Assembly: GCF_014696435.1 (NCBI RefSeq)
Contig: NZ_JACJQG010000026.1
Location: 1-64,000 of the forward strand
From: Calothrix anomala FACHB-343
Lineage (GTDB): Bacteria > Cyanobacteriota > Cyanobacteriia > Cyanobacteriales > Nostocaceae
Length of the DNA: 64,000 nt
Direction: 5' to 3'
In this document: positions 42,965-52,352 of the stretch, piece after piece
Position numbering within the stretch: position 1 is the stretch's first letter
Layout: every line of letters starts with the position of its first letter
Program-made: the position numbers and the translations under genes
Notes under the pieces: model-generated
What the model was told of the DNA's origin: nothing
What the model saw: the letters and a program-made list of their open reading frames with translations, nothing else
Database searches by the model: none

Positions 42965-44131
42965 TCACCCTGGATAAACGCGCCCTTTCCACGCACCACC
43001 GCGCCCTTGCCAATGGCGAATAGCGGAATCTACAGTCATCAGGGTATAAAGAAAAGCGATCGCAGGTAAACAAAAGGTGAGCCAAGGCGGACATTTATAA
43101 AAGCGGATAGTTGGATAATAAGCTACAGACATTAATAACCAAGCTGATAAACCTAAAAGAGCGATCGCCCAATTAAGACTTAATAAACCGAAAATAGTTG
43201 CAAATTGTGGTATCAAATAAATCAAAGTCATCGCCAAGACTGTACCAACTAACAGCACAGGCGAATAATTCAGTTGAGTATAAGCAGTACGCGCCACCAT
43301 CTGCCAAATCGTCTCTAAATCAGGATAAGGACGCAAACTCCGAGTTAAAGCACTCAACCCTAACCAAATTCTCCCTTGTCCTCCTTGTCCCTTAACAGCT
43401 TTCGCCAAAGCACAATCATCAATTAAAGCTTGCTTAATCGCCCCAATTCCACCAATTTTTTCTAAAGCGGCTGTGCGAATTAAAATAGAACCCCCAGCCG
43501 CCGCAGCTGTAGGATTTTTCGGGTTATTCACCCAGCGAAAAGGATAAAGTTTTTGAAAGAAAAATACAAAAGCTGGTATTAAAAGTTGTTCCCAAAAGCT
43601 TTGACATCTCAGGCGCACCATCACCGAAACCATGTCTAAATCTTCCTGTTCGGCTTTAGCAACTAATCGGCGGAGACTGCTGACATCATGCTCAATATCT
43701 GCATCTGTGAGTAAAAAATAGTCTGGTGCAAAATCTGTCGCTAATTGAATGCCTTGTTCTACCGCCCAAAGTTTACCACTCCAGCCAGCAGGCAAGGATT
43801 TACCAGAGATAATATGTAATTGATTGGCTTTATTTAAAGCGTAAGCTACCCCTTGGGCAAAGTCTGCTGTACCGTCATTACTGCGATCGTCCACCAAAAA
43901 CACGTTAAAATCGCCAGGGTAGTCTTGCAGAAGCAGCGATCGCAAACTAATAGGTAGTAAATCAGCTTCATTACGCGCCGGAATAACTGCACAAATCCTG
44001 GGTAAAGATGACAAAGGAATTTCTGCAACTTCTAATTGGCGATCGCAACGCCAAAACTGTCCGCGTAAAGTCAGTAATCCTATCCAAATCACTAAAGAAA
44101 ACACTGTTAACACTAATACAACTGCCGCCAT
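42965..44131 (-). CDS. hpnB: Glycosyltransferase HpnB-like
   Basis: A 388-residue membrane-bound GT2 enzyme. An N-terminal helix is followed by ICAVIPARNEADLLPISLRS, VFLVDDRSNDGTADFA, SGKSLPAGWSGKLWAVEQG, LLTDADIEHDVSSLRRLV (DxD-type), GGSILIRTAALEKIGGI and IDDCALAKAVK, then four C-terminal helices. These are features of HpnB, found with hopanoid genes; its exact acceptor is not settled. shc lies 241 bases away, divergently. A GQGGQG insert (near residue 250) is encoded by a CTTGTCC-type repeat at 43371-43393. Confidence 0.85.
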   Translation of the reverse strand: MAAVVLVLTVFSLVIWIGLLTLRGQFWRCDRQLEVAEIPLSSLPRICAVIPARNEADLLPISLRSLLLQDYPGDFNVFLVDDRSNDGTADFAQGVAYALNKANQLHIISGKSLPAGWSGKLWAVEQGIQLATDFAPDYFLLTDADIEHDVSSLRRLVAKAEQEDLDMVSVMVRLRCQSFWEQLLIPAFVFFFQKLYPFRWVNNPKNPTAAAAGGSILIRTAALEKIGGIGAIKQALIDDCALAKAVKGQGGQGRIWLGLSALTRSLRPYPDLETIWQMVARTAYTQLNYSPVLLVGTVLAMTLIYLIPQFATIFGLLSLNWAIALLGLSAWLLMSVAYYPTIRFYKCPPWLTFCLPAIAFLYTLMTVDSAIRHWQGRGGAWKGRVYPG

Positions 44132-44186
44132 TAGCTGTCGCCTATTCTCAATATCTCAGAGAGAATACTACAGCATATTTCAGGGG

Positions 44187-44345
44187 TATGGGGCATGGGG
44201 CATGGGGCATTGGGCATTGGGCATGGGGCAAAAGTCAAATAAAATTCTTAATTTTGAATTTTGAATTTTGAATTTTGAATTGATTGTCCTTCTTCCCCGC
44301 CCCCTGCCTACACAGTGATAGTATATCTTTTTAGTTAGAAGTCCC
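44187..44345. repeat. Repeat-filled gap between hpnB and shc
   Basis: GGGCATG/GGGCATT units (44187-44228), five AATTTTG units (about 44250-44282) and a right-end fragment of the AGGGACTTCCA family (CTTTTTAGTTAGAAGTCCCT, 44327-44346). The shared promoter region of the divergent hopanoid genes therefore consists largely of repeats. Confidence 0.8.
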
Positions 44346-44372
44346 TGTGGTGTAGAGGTTCAAGGGTATTTG

Positions 44373-46292
44373 ATGCAAACTCAAGATAGAGTCACGGTTA
44401 ATCAAGTCGCAGAAGCGATCGCGGCTAGTCAAAAATATCTGCTATCAATTCAAAAGCCAGCAGGTTACTGGTGGGCTGAGTTAGAATCTAACGTCACGAT
44501 TACGGCTGAAGCTGTGCTGCTGCATAAAATTTGGGGTACAGATAGCACCAGGCCTTTGCACAAAGCTGAAACTTACCTGCGTTCTCAACAACGAGAACAT
44601 GGGGGTTGGGAATTGTATTGTGATGATGGCGGCGAACTGAGTACTACAGTAGAAGCTTACATGGCTTTGAAGCTCTTAGGTGTGCCCGCCGATGATCCCG
44701 CCATGCTCAAGGCTAAAGCTTTTATTCTCCAACGGGGCGGCATCAGTAAAACTCGCATCTTTACTAAACTACACCTCGCCCTGATTGGCTGTTACGACTG
44801 GCGCGGTATTCCTTCCCTCCCGCCTTGGATTATGCTTTTGCCCGATAATTTCTTTATCAACATTTATGAAATGTCGAGTTGGGCGAGATCCAGTACTGTA
44901 CCGTTGTTGATTGTCTGCGATCGCAAACCTGTTTTTCAAATTGAGCCAGCTATTACTGTTGATGAACTCTACGCCGAAGGACGCGATCGCGTCCAGTGGG
45001 AATTACCTAAAAGTGGTGATTGGACTGATTTATTTCTTACCTTGGATCGAGGCTTCAAATTAGCCGAAAGCTTGAATTTAGTACCCTTCCGCGACGAAAG
45101 CATCAAAGCCGCCGAAAAATGGATTTTAGACCGCCAAGAAGCCACCGGTGATTGGGGTGGGATTATTCCCGCCATGCTCAATTCTTTATTAGCATTGCGC
45201 TGTCTCAATTATGACGCTGCCGACCCCATTGTAGAACGGGGATTGAAAGCTGTTGATAACTTTGCCATTGAGACGGAAACTACCTATTGCGTTCAGCCTT
45301 GTGTATCACCGGTTTGGGATACAGCCTGGGCAATTCGCGCCTTAATAGATTCTGGTTTTGCCCCCGATCATCCGGCTGTAGTACAGGCGGCAGAATGGTT
45401 AATTGACAAGCAAATTCTCGACTACGGAGATTGGTATGTCAAAAATCGCCAAGGCAAACCAGGTGCTTGGGCATTTGAATTTGATAACCGCTTTTACCCC
45501 GATGTCGATGATTCTGCGGTTGTCGTCATGGCGCTACATCAAACCAAACTCCCCAACGAAAAATTAAAACAAGCTGCGATCGCTCGTGCTTTAAACTGGA
45601 TTGCGACCATGCAGTGTAAACCAGGTGGTTGGGCAGCTTTTGACATCGACAACGATCAAGAATGGCTGAATGCAATACCCTATGGCGACTTAAAAGCCAT
45701 GATTGATCCCAACACCGCCGATGTCACCGCCAGAGTATTAGAAATGCTCGGTGCTTGTAACCTTGCTATAGATAATCGTAACTTTGAAAGAGCGATCGCC
45801 TATTTACTGAACGAACAAGAATCAGAAGGTTGTTGGTTTGGGCGTTGGGGCGTAAATTACATCTATGGTACTAGCGGCGCACTTTCCGCCCTAGCCTTAG
45901 TTGCACCCAAAACCCAGCAGCAAAGCATCGAACGCGGCGCAGCTTGGTTAGTCCAATGTCAAAATTCTGACGGTGGCTGGGGTGAAACCTGCCGCACCTA
46001 TAACGATCCTAGTCTCAAAGGACAAGGAACCAGCACCGCATCCCAAACAGCCTGGGCATTAATTGGACTGATAGCTGCTGGTGAAGCCACAGGTAAATTT
46101 GCCCATCAAGCCATTGAAAAAGGAATTAACTATCTTTTGACCACCCAAAAGCCCGATGGTACATGGTACGAAGCATATTTCACAGGCACAGGCTTTCCCT
46201 GCCATTTTTACCTCAAATATCACATGTATCAGCAGTACTTCCCCCTAATCGCCCTCGGTCGCTATCGTTCTGTTTTAGGGGCTAGAGGCTAG
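44373..46292 (+). CDS. shc: Squalene-hopene cyclase
   Basis: A 639-residue monotopic membrane enzyme that folds squalene into hopene/hopanol. The catalytic acid motif is FYPDVDDSAVVVMAL (DVDD), and several QW repeats are visible (REHGGWELY, PGGWAAFD, EGCWFGRWGVNYIYGT, DGGWGETC, DGTWYEAYFTGTGFP). Length is typical. ATG 44373 was chosen over TTG 44370. Together with the hpnB-like and hpnI-like genes it shows that the strain makes hopanoids, although the pathway is not one operon here. Confidence 0.96.
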   Translation: MQTQDRVTVNQVAEAIAASQKYLLSIQKPAGYWWAELESNVTITAEAVLLHKIWGTDSTRPLHKAETYLRSQQREHGGWELYCDDGGELSTTVEAYMALKLLGVPADDPAMLKAKAFILQRGGISKTRIFTKLHLALIGCYDWRGIPSLPPWIMLLPDNFFINIYEMSSWARSSTVPLLIVCDRKPVFQIEPAITVDELYAEGRDRVQWELPKSGDWTDLFLTLDRGFKLAESLNLVPFRDESIKAAEKWILDRQEATGDWGGIIPAMLNSLLALRCLNYDAADPIVERGLKAVDNFAIETETTYCVQPCVSPVWDTAWAIRALIDSGFAPDHPAVVQAAEWLIDKQILDYGDWYVKNRQGKPGAWAFEFDNRFYPDVDDSAVVVMALHQTKLPNEKLKQAAIARALNWIATMQCKPGGWAAFDIDNDQEWLNAIPYGDLKAMIDPNTADVTARVLEMLGACNLAIDNRNFERAIAYLLNEQESEGCWFGRWGVNYIYGTSGALSALALVAPKTQQQSIERGAAWLVQCQNSDGGWGETCRTYNDPSLKGQGTSTASQTAWALIGLIAAGEATGKFAHQAIEKGINYLLTTQKPDGTWYEAYFTGTGFPCHFYLKYHMYQQYFPLIALGRYRSVLGARG

Positions 46293-46455
46293 GGGCTAGA
46301 AAGCAGAGGGGCAGGGAGCAGGGAGCAGGGGGAAGAAATCACTTTGGACTATTGACTCTTGTACAGACGCGATTCATCGCGTCTCTGCCCAATGCCCAAT
46401 GCTCAATGCCCAATGCCCAATGCCCAATGCCCAATAACAACTGACAACTGACAAA
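46290..46455. repeat. Compound short repeats downstream of shc
   Basis: GGGCTAGAG/GGGCAGGGAGCAGG units, a GACGCGATTCATCGCGTC palindrome (46366-46383), seven CCCAATG units (about 46387-46434) and ACAACTG/ACAAATG units (about 46437-46457). The last unit provides the ATG of the next gene. Confidence 0.85.
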
Positions 46456-46847
46456 TGACCAATCTAATCGAATACGAACAAGCCTCTGATGAAGTGCGGG
46501 CTGTATATGACGACATCCGCGCTACCCGCAAGACTGAATATATCAACAATTTTTGGAAAGCGATCGCTAATCATCCGCCAACTCTGCAACGCACTTGGCA
46601 AGCTGTCAAGGAAGTGATGACGAGTCCGGGAGAAATCGATCCACTGATGCGTGAATTAATTTACATCGCCGTGAGCGTGACAAATGGCTGTGATTATTGT
46701 ATATCCTCACACTCAGCCTCCGCCCGTGCCAAGGGCATGACTGATACAATGTTTGGCGAACTTTTGGCGATCGTTGCTACAGCAAACTCTACCAATCGCC
46801 TAGCTGATGGTTATAAAATCCCTGTGGATGAGCAATTTAAAACCTAA
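46455..46847 (+). CDS. Carboxymuconolactone decarboxylase (AhpD-like) family protein
   Basis: A 130-residue helical protein. The AhpD-type active site is NGCDYCISSHSASARAKG, with the CxxC pair and downstream His (about 75-92). Such proteins are peroxidase- or decarboxylase-like; for short orphan members the reaction is unknown. The ATG is the last unit of a repeat array (ACAAATGACC), yet the following residues (NLIEYEQASDEVRAVYDDI) are standard for the family, so this start is plausible. No ahpC-like gene is adjacent. Confidence 0.88.
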   Translation: MTNLIEYEQASDEVRAVYDDIRATRKTEYINNFWKAIANHPPTLQRTWQAVKEVMTSPGEIDPLMRELIYIAVSVTNGCDYCISSHSASARAKGMTDTMFGELLAIVATANSTNRLADGYKIPVDEQFKT

Positions 46848-47531
46848 CCATTATCTGATTGTCTAATTGACCGTATCTGGTCTTAGATGCGGCTCAAACA
46901 TAGGGCACAGGCAACATTTTGATGATTTGTTGCCTGTCTCTTGTGAAAATTGCTGAGTTAAAAGAGCGATCGCTTCTAAGTAATTTATCCTATTTTAACT
47001 CTTACATCTTTCTTTACCCTGGAATTCAAATGACATTGAAAACTACTTTTAATCAGGTTTCTGAGTTTAAATATGAAATCAGCTTACGCAAAAATCACGA
47101 TAAATAGATGACTTATTTATTACTTTAAACAATCTTTATTTAACTGATATTAAGTATGGAATTCTACAAAAGCAAAATTTAAAACTGTGCTAAATGTTTC
47201 TTGATAAATTAGAGGTTATTACTCAGTTTCAATAACTACAAAAATAAGAAGATAATTAAACAAAGAGAGATATTTTGAAACCTATCGTAAGACAGATGAG
47301 AAGATTACTAAATAAATTTAAACTATTAGATAGAAAGCAAAAGGCATCACAAATATTGAGGGTGCAGATACATAGGTAAAAACAGAGTAAAAAGCAGATT
47401 TTTTACTCTGTATTTATTTTTGCCAATTGTTAGAGACGCAATTAATTGTAGAGACGCGATTAATCGCGTCTACAGATGTCAGTTGTTATGCAAATAGTCA
47501 ATCCCATTGACCATTGACCATTGACCATTGA
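46848..47531. other. Gene-free stretch of about 680 bp
   Basis: AT-rich DNA with a hairpin after the preceding gene (ACAGGCAACA 46907-46916 with TGTTGCCTGT 46928-46937), a second hairpin (ACAGAGTAAAAA with TTTTTTACTCTGT, about 47382-47412), a GACGCGATTAATCGCGTC palindrome (47453-47470) and TTGACCA heptamers (about 47507-47531). A 62-codon open frame at 46919-47107 has no family features. Confidence 0.6.
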
Positions 47532-48374
47532 CTAAGGTGTTGATTCCGGTGCAACACTAGGACTAGCAATCGGTGTAGGTTTGAGATTCTGGGCTTTGTA
47601 GAAAGTTTCCAAGCTATCGCGATCGCCTACAAAACGCCAGTGCCAAGGTTCATAACTCACACCTTGGGGATTATCCTTAGGAAAGGACATCTCAAACCCA
47701 AAACGGGCAGCATTTTCTTCTAACCACTTATAAGCTCTGGTATTGTCAAAGTTAGCTTGCAGATTTGTGGCTGGAACAGCACCATCCCCAATATCTACAG
47801 CATAGCCAGTGTGGTGTTCGCTATGACCGGGAGGCGCGCTTAAAGCTGCTCTTTCGGCGGGGGTTTGATTGCGCTGCGCACCCACACCAAAAAATAACTG
47901 TTCCTGCTCCTTCACAGAGCGAAAGCCAGAAATCGGGACTAAATTGACACCAGCTTGGCGTGCGGCTCTTTCCATCTCGCGAAACTTTTCCGCAGCTGCT
48001 GTGCGCATTTTAATGCGTCCAGAAACTACTGCTAAATCAGATTCTGGCGCTTCTGTATATGCTAAATGCCCTAATATAGTATCGCTATTATTAGTTTGCG
48101 CTTCTCCAGAATTTTCAGATATTGGTGTTTCTGTGGGTGAAATAGTCGGAGAAGGTTGAGAACTAGTGATTCTTTTAGGTGAAAGGATAAAAAATACAAA
48201 GCCACTACTGACAGCAAGCAGGACAAAAGCCAATGCTCCACCAATCAGCAAAACTAGAGGTTGGACGCGCATTTTCGGTTTTGGATCGGGAGTATCGCGT
48301 AAAGCTGCTGGAATATCATCCCCAGAAGCAGCCGAAGAGTGTTGAGGTTCTCCAGAAAACCCAGCTTTATTCAA
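47532..48374 (-). CDS. D-alanyl-D-alanine carboxypeptidase, VanY (M15) family
   Basis: A 280-residue envelope peptidase that trims peptidoglycan stem peptides. A cytoplasmic Pro-rich leader is followed by one signal-anchor helix (about 41-68), a Ser/Thr/Pro linker and the M15B domain. The zinc and catalytic residues lie in PPGHSEHHTGYAVDIGDG and GVSYEPWHWRFVGD, and the substrate-side motif is LVPISGFRSVKEQEQLF. It is probably membrane-anchored and periplasmic. A short Pro/Ser tail ends the protein. TTGACTG heptamers lie just upstream of the start (48405-48436). Confidence 0.92.
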   Translation of the reverse strand: MNKAGFSGEPQHSSAASGDDIPAALRDTPDPKPKMRVQPLVLLIGGALAFVLLAVSSGFVFFILSPKRITSSQPSPTISPTETPISENSGEAQTNNSDTILGHLAYTEAPESDLAVVSGRIKMRTAAAEKFREMERAARQAGVNLVPISGFRSVKEQEQLFFGVGAQRNQTPAERAALSAPPGHSEHHTGYAVDIGDGAVPATNLQANFDNTRAYKWLEENAARFGFEMSFPKDNPQGVSYEPWHWRFVGDRDSLETFYKAQNLKPTPIASPSVAPESTP

Positions 48375-48584
48375 GAATTCTCTCCTAGCTTGAAAATAGC
48401 GTTGACTGTTGACTGTTGACTGTTGACGGTTGACTCTTAAGAAAAATTTTCATATTTGGTGCTGAGATTTTCTCGTGATTAGCTGCCTTGTTTCAATAGC
48501 CATAACAGATTTTAGACTGGAAAAAAATAAATGCAAGCGCTAGCATTTTACATCTATATTTTTAGATGATTTTTAGGTGATATC

Positions 48585-49502
48585 TTGACAAATCTTTTCG
48601 AGCTATATGTCAAGCTAGTGGGACTAGTCCTGTTAGGATTCATTTTGGGACGTAAGCTACCAAGCACGGTTCCCTCAGTTGTAGGTCATTTCCTCTTTTA
48701 TTTGGGAGTACCGATAAGCATAGTATCTTTTTTATATCAAGCTGACCTTTCGGGACAGATTTGGATTGCACCTGCGATCGCATACCTCGCCATTTTACTA
48801 GGAGCATTATTAGCTTGGTTAGCAATTAAAGGACAAACCTATGTGACAAATACCATGCCCCAACAACCAACGCAAGGGAGTTTGCTGTTAGCTGCGATGG
48901 TAGGTAATACAGGTTACCTCGGCTTTCCCATTACCTTAGCAATGGTAGGACAACAATACTTTGCTTGGGCTTTATTTTACGATCTCTTGGGCACAGTATT
49001 TGGTGCTTACGGCTTAGGCGTCGCCCTAGCAGCAAGATTTGGCAACAATATTAACAACCATCAGCACATAACTAAAGCAATCTTAATTAATCCTGCTTTG
49101 TGGAGTTTCGCGTTTGGCTTACTTTTGCGCCAAGTAAAAATTCCCCACTTAGTCGCCTTCTACATGGATAAATTAGCTTGGATTGCCCTAACCTTATCCC
49201 TAGTTTTAATTGGAATGCGATTGTCACAGCTAAAATCTTGGAGAAGCTTGCCACAGGTAGGCATTAGCTTGGCAATTAAAATGATCTTAGTCCCCCTCAT
49301 TCTCGGCAGTACCTTAGGATGGTTTGGCATCACAGGTTCAGCCGCCAAAGTCATTGTTTTGCAAATGGCTATGCCACCTGCATTTGCTACCCTGGTACTA
49401 GCGGAAACCTTCAATCTCGACCGCGATTTAGCCGTCACTGCCCTAGCCGCCGGAGCTTTTATACTACTGATTACATTACCCTTTTGGCTGTGGCTGTTTT
49501 AA
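48585..49502 (+). CDS. AEC family transporter (auxin-efflux-carrier-like)
   Basis: A 305-residue membrane protein with about ten hydrophobic helices in two halves. Features: LVLLGFILGRKLP at the start, MVGNTGYLGFPITLAMVGQQ in the first broken helix and LQMAMPPAFATLVLAETFNLD in the second, both typical of the AEC family. Substrates are usually organic acids or auxin-like compounds; not defined here. The start is a TTG (48585) preceded by an AGGTGAT Shine-Dalgarno-like sequence. Confidence 0.9.
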   Translation: MTNLFELYVKLVGLVLLGFILGRKLPSTVPSVVGHFLFYLGVPISIVSFLYQADLSGQIWIAPAIAYLAILLGALLAWLAIKGQTYVTNTMPQQPTQGSLLLAAMVGNTGYLGFPITLAMVGQQYFAWALFYDLLGTVFGAYGLGVALAARFGNNINNHQHITKAILINPALWSFAFGLLLRQVKIPHLVAFYMDKLAWIALTLSLVLIGMRLSQLKSWRSLPQVGISLAIKMILVPLILGSTLGWFGITGSAAKVIVLQMAMPPAFATLVLAETFNLDRDLAVTALAAGAFILLITLPFWLWLF

Positions 49503-49590
49503 AGGGGACAAGGAGGACAAGGGAGACAAGGAAGACAAGAAAAAATAATCAATGCCCCATGCCCAATGCCCAATGCCCCATGCCCAATAC
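49503..49590. repeat. GGACAAG and CCCAATG tandem repeats
   Basis: Units of GGGGACAAGGAGGACAAG type (49503-49540), then CCCCATG/CCCAATG units (49554-49588). Confidence 0.85.
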
Positions 49591-50127
49591 CTATAAACGA
49601 GATGATACCTCGCTCCGTGGGCTAAACTTTGCAGCTAAATCTGCTGGGTTTGTATATTCATAAGGTTCAAAAGGCTGATGAATCCAAGGATTATCTGTGA
49701 GATAGTCAACATAATAATCTGGCTCAAAAACTGAACAGGCTTTATACCAAATTACAGCAGAGCGAATTTCGGAAATCTCAAATTCAGGATGTTGCTGTAG
49801 CCAGGGAATAGTCTCTTGAATTGTGATACCAGAGTCTACTAAGTCATCAACTAATAGAATCCGCGAACCTAAAGTTTCGCTAGTCATTGTTAAATGACGT
49901 GACAAGATTAACGATCCCCTTTCTTGCTTGCCGGGGCCACTGTAAGATGATGTTGCTAAAATTGCCAGAGGTTGCTTATATATACGGGAAAGAATATCTC
50001 CCACCCGTAGTCCACCTCTGGCTAGACAGACAATCTGGTTGAATTCCCAACCGGATTGATAAATCTGAGCAGCCAGTTGTTCGATTTTCTGGTGATAATC
50101 TGACCAAGAAACGTAAAGGTCTGGCAT
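49591..50127 (-). CDS. Phosphoribosyltransferase (hypoxanthine/xanthine type)
   Basis: A 178-residue protein. The PRPP loop is ILLVDDLVDSGITIQ (about 90-104), and the N-terminal segment IVCLARGGLRVGDILSR (about 32-48) is typical of the Xpt/Gpt/hypoxanthine branch. It probably salvages a purine base or acts as a related phosphoribosyltransferase. The C-terminus carries a Tyr- and Asp-rich tail and ends in residues (FSPRSEVSSRL) next to repeat DNA, so the last codons may be repeat-influenced. Confidence 0.88.
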   Translation of the reverse strand: MPDLYVSWSDYHQKIEQLAAQIYQSGWEFNQIVCLARGGLRVGDILSRIYKQPLAILATSSYSGPGKQERGSLILSRHLTMTSETLGSRILLVDDLVDSGITIQETIPWLQQHPEFEISEIRSAVIWYKACSVFEPDYYVDYLTDNPWIHQPFEPYEYTNPADLAAKFSPRSEVSSRL

Positions 50128-50196
50128 AAAGCAAGGGGTTTTGGTGAATACTGAAGGAATTGCAAATTCTTTATTTTAATATGAGCGCTAAATATT

Positions 50197-51618
50197 ATGA
50201 ATGATTCTGTTGCTGATGACTCTCACAAAAGTGAAAAGCTATCATTTAAAACTAAACTAGCTTACGGTGCAGGTGACTTAGGCCCCGCGATTAATGCCAA
50301 TATTTCGGTGTTTTTTTTATTGGTGTTCTTTACTAATGTTGCTGGGATTCCAGCTGGTTTAGCCGGCAGCATTTTGATGATTGGTAAAATTTGGGATGCA
50401 GTCAACGATCCATTTGTCGGGTTTCTCACAGATAAAACTCAATCTCGGCGTTGGGGTCGTCGTTTACCTTGGCTATTATATGGGGCTATTCCCTTTGGAG
50501 TTTTCTTTTTCTTACAGTGGATTGTACCACCGTTTAGTGTCTGGGGTTTATTTTGGTATTACGTAGTCATTGGGTTGATATCTCAGGTGTTTTACACCGT
50601 CGTCAATTTGCCTTATACGGCAATGACTCCAGAACTGACGCAAGATTATGATGAACGTACTAGCCTCAATAGTTTTCGCTTTACTTTTTCGATTGGTGGC
50701 AGTATTTTATCGTTGATTTTGTCGAAGATTGTCTTTTCTCAAATTAGCGATCGCGCTCAACAATATGTAGTCTTAGCCGCTATCTGTACTATAATTTCTG
50801 TTTTCAGCTTATATTGGTGCGTTTACGGTACGCGCGATCGCGTTTTAGAATTTGAAGCTAAACGTATCCAATTAGAAGCACCGCCATCTATTCCTTTTTT
50901 CGACCAATTAAAAATTGTCTTTAGCAATCGACCTTTTTTATTTGTTATTGGTATATATCTTTGTTCTTGGTTAGGCGTACAAATTACAGCCAGTATTATT
51001 CCTTATTTTGTCGTTTACTGTATGCGTCTCCCAGAAGCAGACGTACCTACAACTATGATAGCCGTCCAAGGAACAGCTTTAATCATGCTATTTTTTTGGA
51101 GTAATTTAAGTAAAAAAGTTGGCAAGAAAGTTGTTTATTTTCTGGGAATGATTTTATGGATAATCGCCGCCGCCGGACTATATTTTTTACAACCCGGTCA
51201 AATAATTGTCATGTATATTATGGCGGTGATGGCAGGTTTTGGTGTCTCTACAGCTTACCTTGTTCCTTGGTCAATGATTCCCGATGTGATTGAATTAGAT
51301 GAACTGCAAACCGGACAACGCCGCGAAGGTGTGTTTTATGGTTTCATGGTGTTGTTGCAAAAGTTTGGTTTAGCTTTTGGGTTATTTTTAGTAGGAAATG
51401 CCTTACAAGCTTACGGTTTTAAAGAAGCTGTTGCTGGACAAACAGTACTTCCTACACAACCGGAATCAGCATTATTAGCAATACGTCTTGCGGTTGGGCC
51501 TTTACCGACAATTTGTTTAATTGCTGGTTTATTTTTAACCTACTTTTACCCAATTACCAGGGAAATGCACGCCGAAATTATGTTGAAACTGCAACAGCGA
51601 AAAGAAAAGATTGAGTAA
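50197..51618 (+). CDS. GPH-type sugar:cation symporter (MFS_2)
   Basis: A 473-residue transporter with 12 hydrophobic helices. The N-terminal half has AYGAGDLGPAINANISVFF, then GKIWDAVNDPFVGFLTDKTQ and SRRWGRRLPWLLYGAIPFG, the melibiose-carrier-type signature; VPWSMIPDVIELDELQTGQR is the matching second-half motif. Members couple sugars or glycosides to H+ or Na+. No sugar-metabolism gene adjoins, so the substrate is unknown. Confidence 0.92.
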   Translation: MNDSVADDSHKSEKLSFKTKLAYGAGDLGPAINANISVFFLLVFFTNVAGIPAGLAGSILMIGKIWDAVNDPFVGFLTDKTQSRRWGRRLPWLLYGAIPFGVFFFLQWIVPPFSVWGLFWYYVVIGLISQVFYTVVNLPYTAMTPELTQDYDERTSLNSFRFTFSIGGSILSLILSKIVFSQISDRAQQYVVLAAICTIISVFSLYWCVYGTRDRVLEFEAKRIQLEAPPSIPFFDQLKIVFSNRPFLFVIGIYLCSWLGVQITASIIPYFVVYCMRLPEADVPTTMIAVQGTALIMLFFWSNLSKKVGKKVVYFLGMILWIIAAAGLYFLQPGQIIVMYIMAVMAGFGVSTAYLVPWSMIPDVIELDELQTGQRREGVFYGFMVLLQKFGLAFGLFLVGNALQAYGFKEAVAGQTVLPTQPESALLAIRLAVGPLPTICLIAGLFLTYFYPITREMHAEIMLKLQQRKEKIE

Positions 51619-51703
51619 TAAAAAAGGTGGGGAATTACCCACCCTACAAATGACAAATGACTATTGTACAGACAAGGGTTATCCGTCTCTCATGACCAAT
51701 GAA

Positions 51704-52174
51704 TTATAATTGCCCTTGAATAATATCAGCCAATTCACTCCGAGTTTTCTTTACTTCTGACCAAAAAACTAACCAAACTATAAATAGTATTCCGAAAGGT
51801 GTAGATAAAAATAGAAATCTCAAATAAATAGGTAAAGCATCTTGCAGCATAATTGGTAGAAAACCACCATGCCAAAACCAAAATAAGAATATTAAAAAAC
51901 CAATAGCAGCAGGATGTAAACTCATTTGAATATGCACTACTGTTTGCTGAGATTGTGTTTCTAAGCTACCTTTAATTACGGGGATAAATAATTTGCGATA
52001 GACGTTGCGAGTAATATTAAAGCTTTCTGCGGAGATGGTTCCGTAATAAGGTAATTTTGCATCTGGAAATTGCAAAATTTTCGCTGTTTCAATCTTGGCA
52101 CTCAAACGTTGTAAAACTACAGGTACTATATCAGGCGTGCAAATCGTAAAGCGATCGTAAGGTAGTAGTTTCAT
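51704..52174 (-). CDS. Hypothetical membrane protein
   Basis: A 156-residue protein with a soluble N-terminal part (residues 1-95, MKLLPYDRFTICTPDIVP) and two hydrophobic helices (about 90-112 and 115-142), ending in a charged tail. No named domain is recognised. The N-terminal phrase recalls other cyanobacterial proteins of this type, but I cannot name the family. An inverted-repeat remnant and a duplicated gene end lie just upstream. Confidence 0.7.
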   Translation of the reverse strand: MKLLPYDRFTICTPDIVPVVLQRLSAKIETAKILQFPDAKLPYYGTISAESFNITRNVYRKLFIPVIKGSLETQSQQTVVHIQMSLHPAAIGFLIFLFWFWHGGFLPIMLQDALPIYLRFLFLSTPFGILFIVWLVFWSEVKKTRSELADIIQGQL

Positions 52175-52326
52175 AATGCTTTAAGTTACTGTCTGCAAAA
52201 CCCAGATTACATATTTCAATACAGGGTATTGCTTGCAGTATTCCCCTGACAGTAACTTCTCTAACAGCTGATGTAACTGTTGTCTTTGTTCAGATATCAT
52301 GAGGGCGAGTGAGAAATGCCAGAAGA

Positions 52327-52350
52327 TGAGAAATGCGATCGCATTTCTCA
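52327..52350. repeat. 24-bp HIP1-centred perfect palindrome, copy of 53580-53603
   Basis: TGAGAAATGCGA (52327-52338) pairs with its exact reverse complement to 52350. The same sequence follows the metal-binding protein gene, where it can act as terminator. Confidence 0.9.
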
Positions 52351-52352
52351 AT

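Noticed and set aside
46919-47107. 62-codon open frame in the gap after the AhpD-like gene
   Set aside because: It starts inside a hairpin, has no recognisable features and its composition follows the AT-rich gap.
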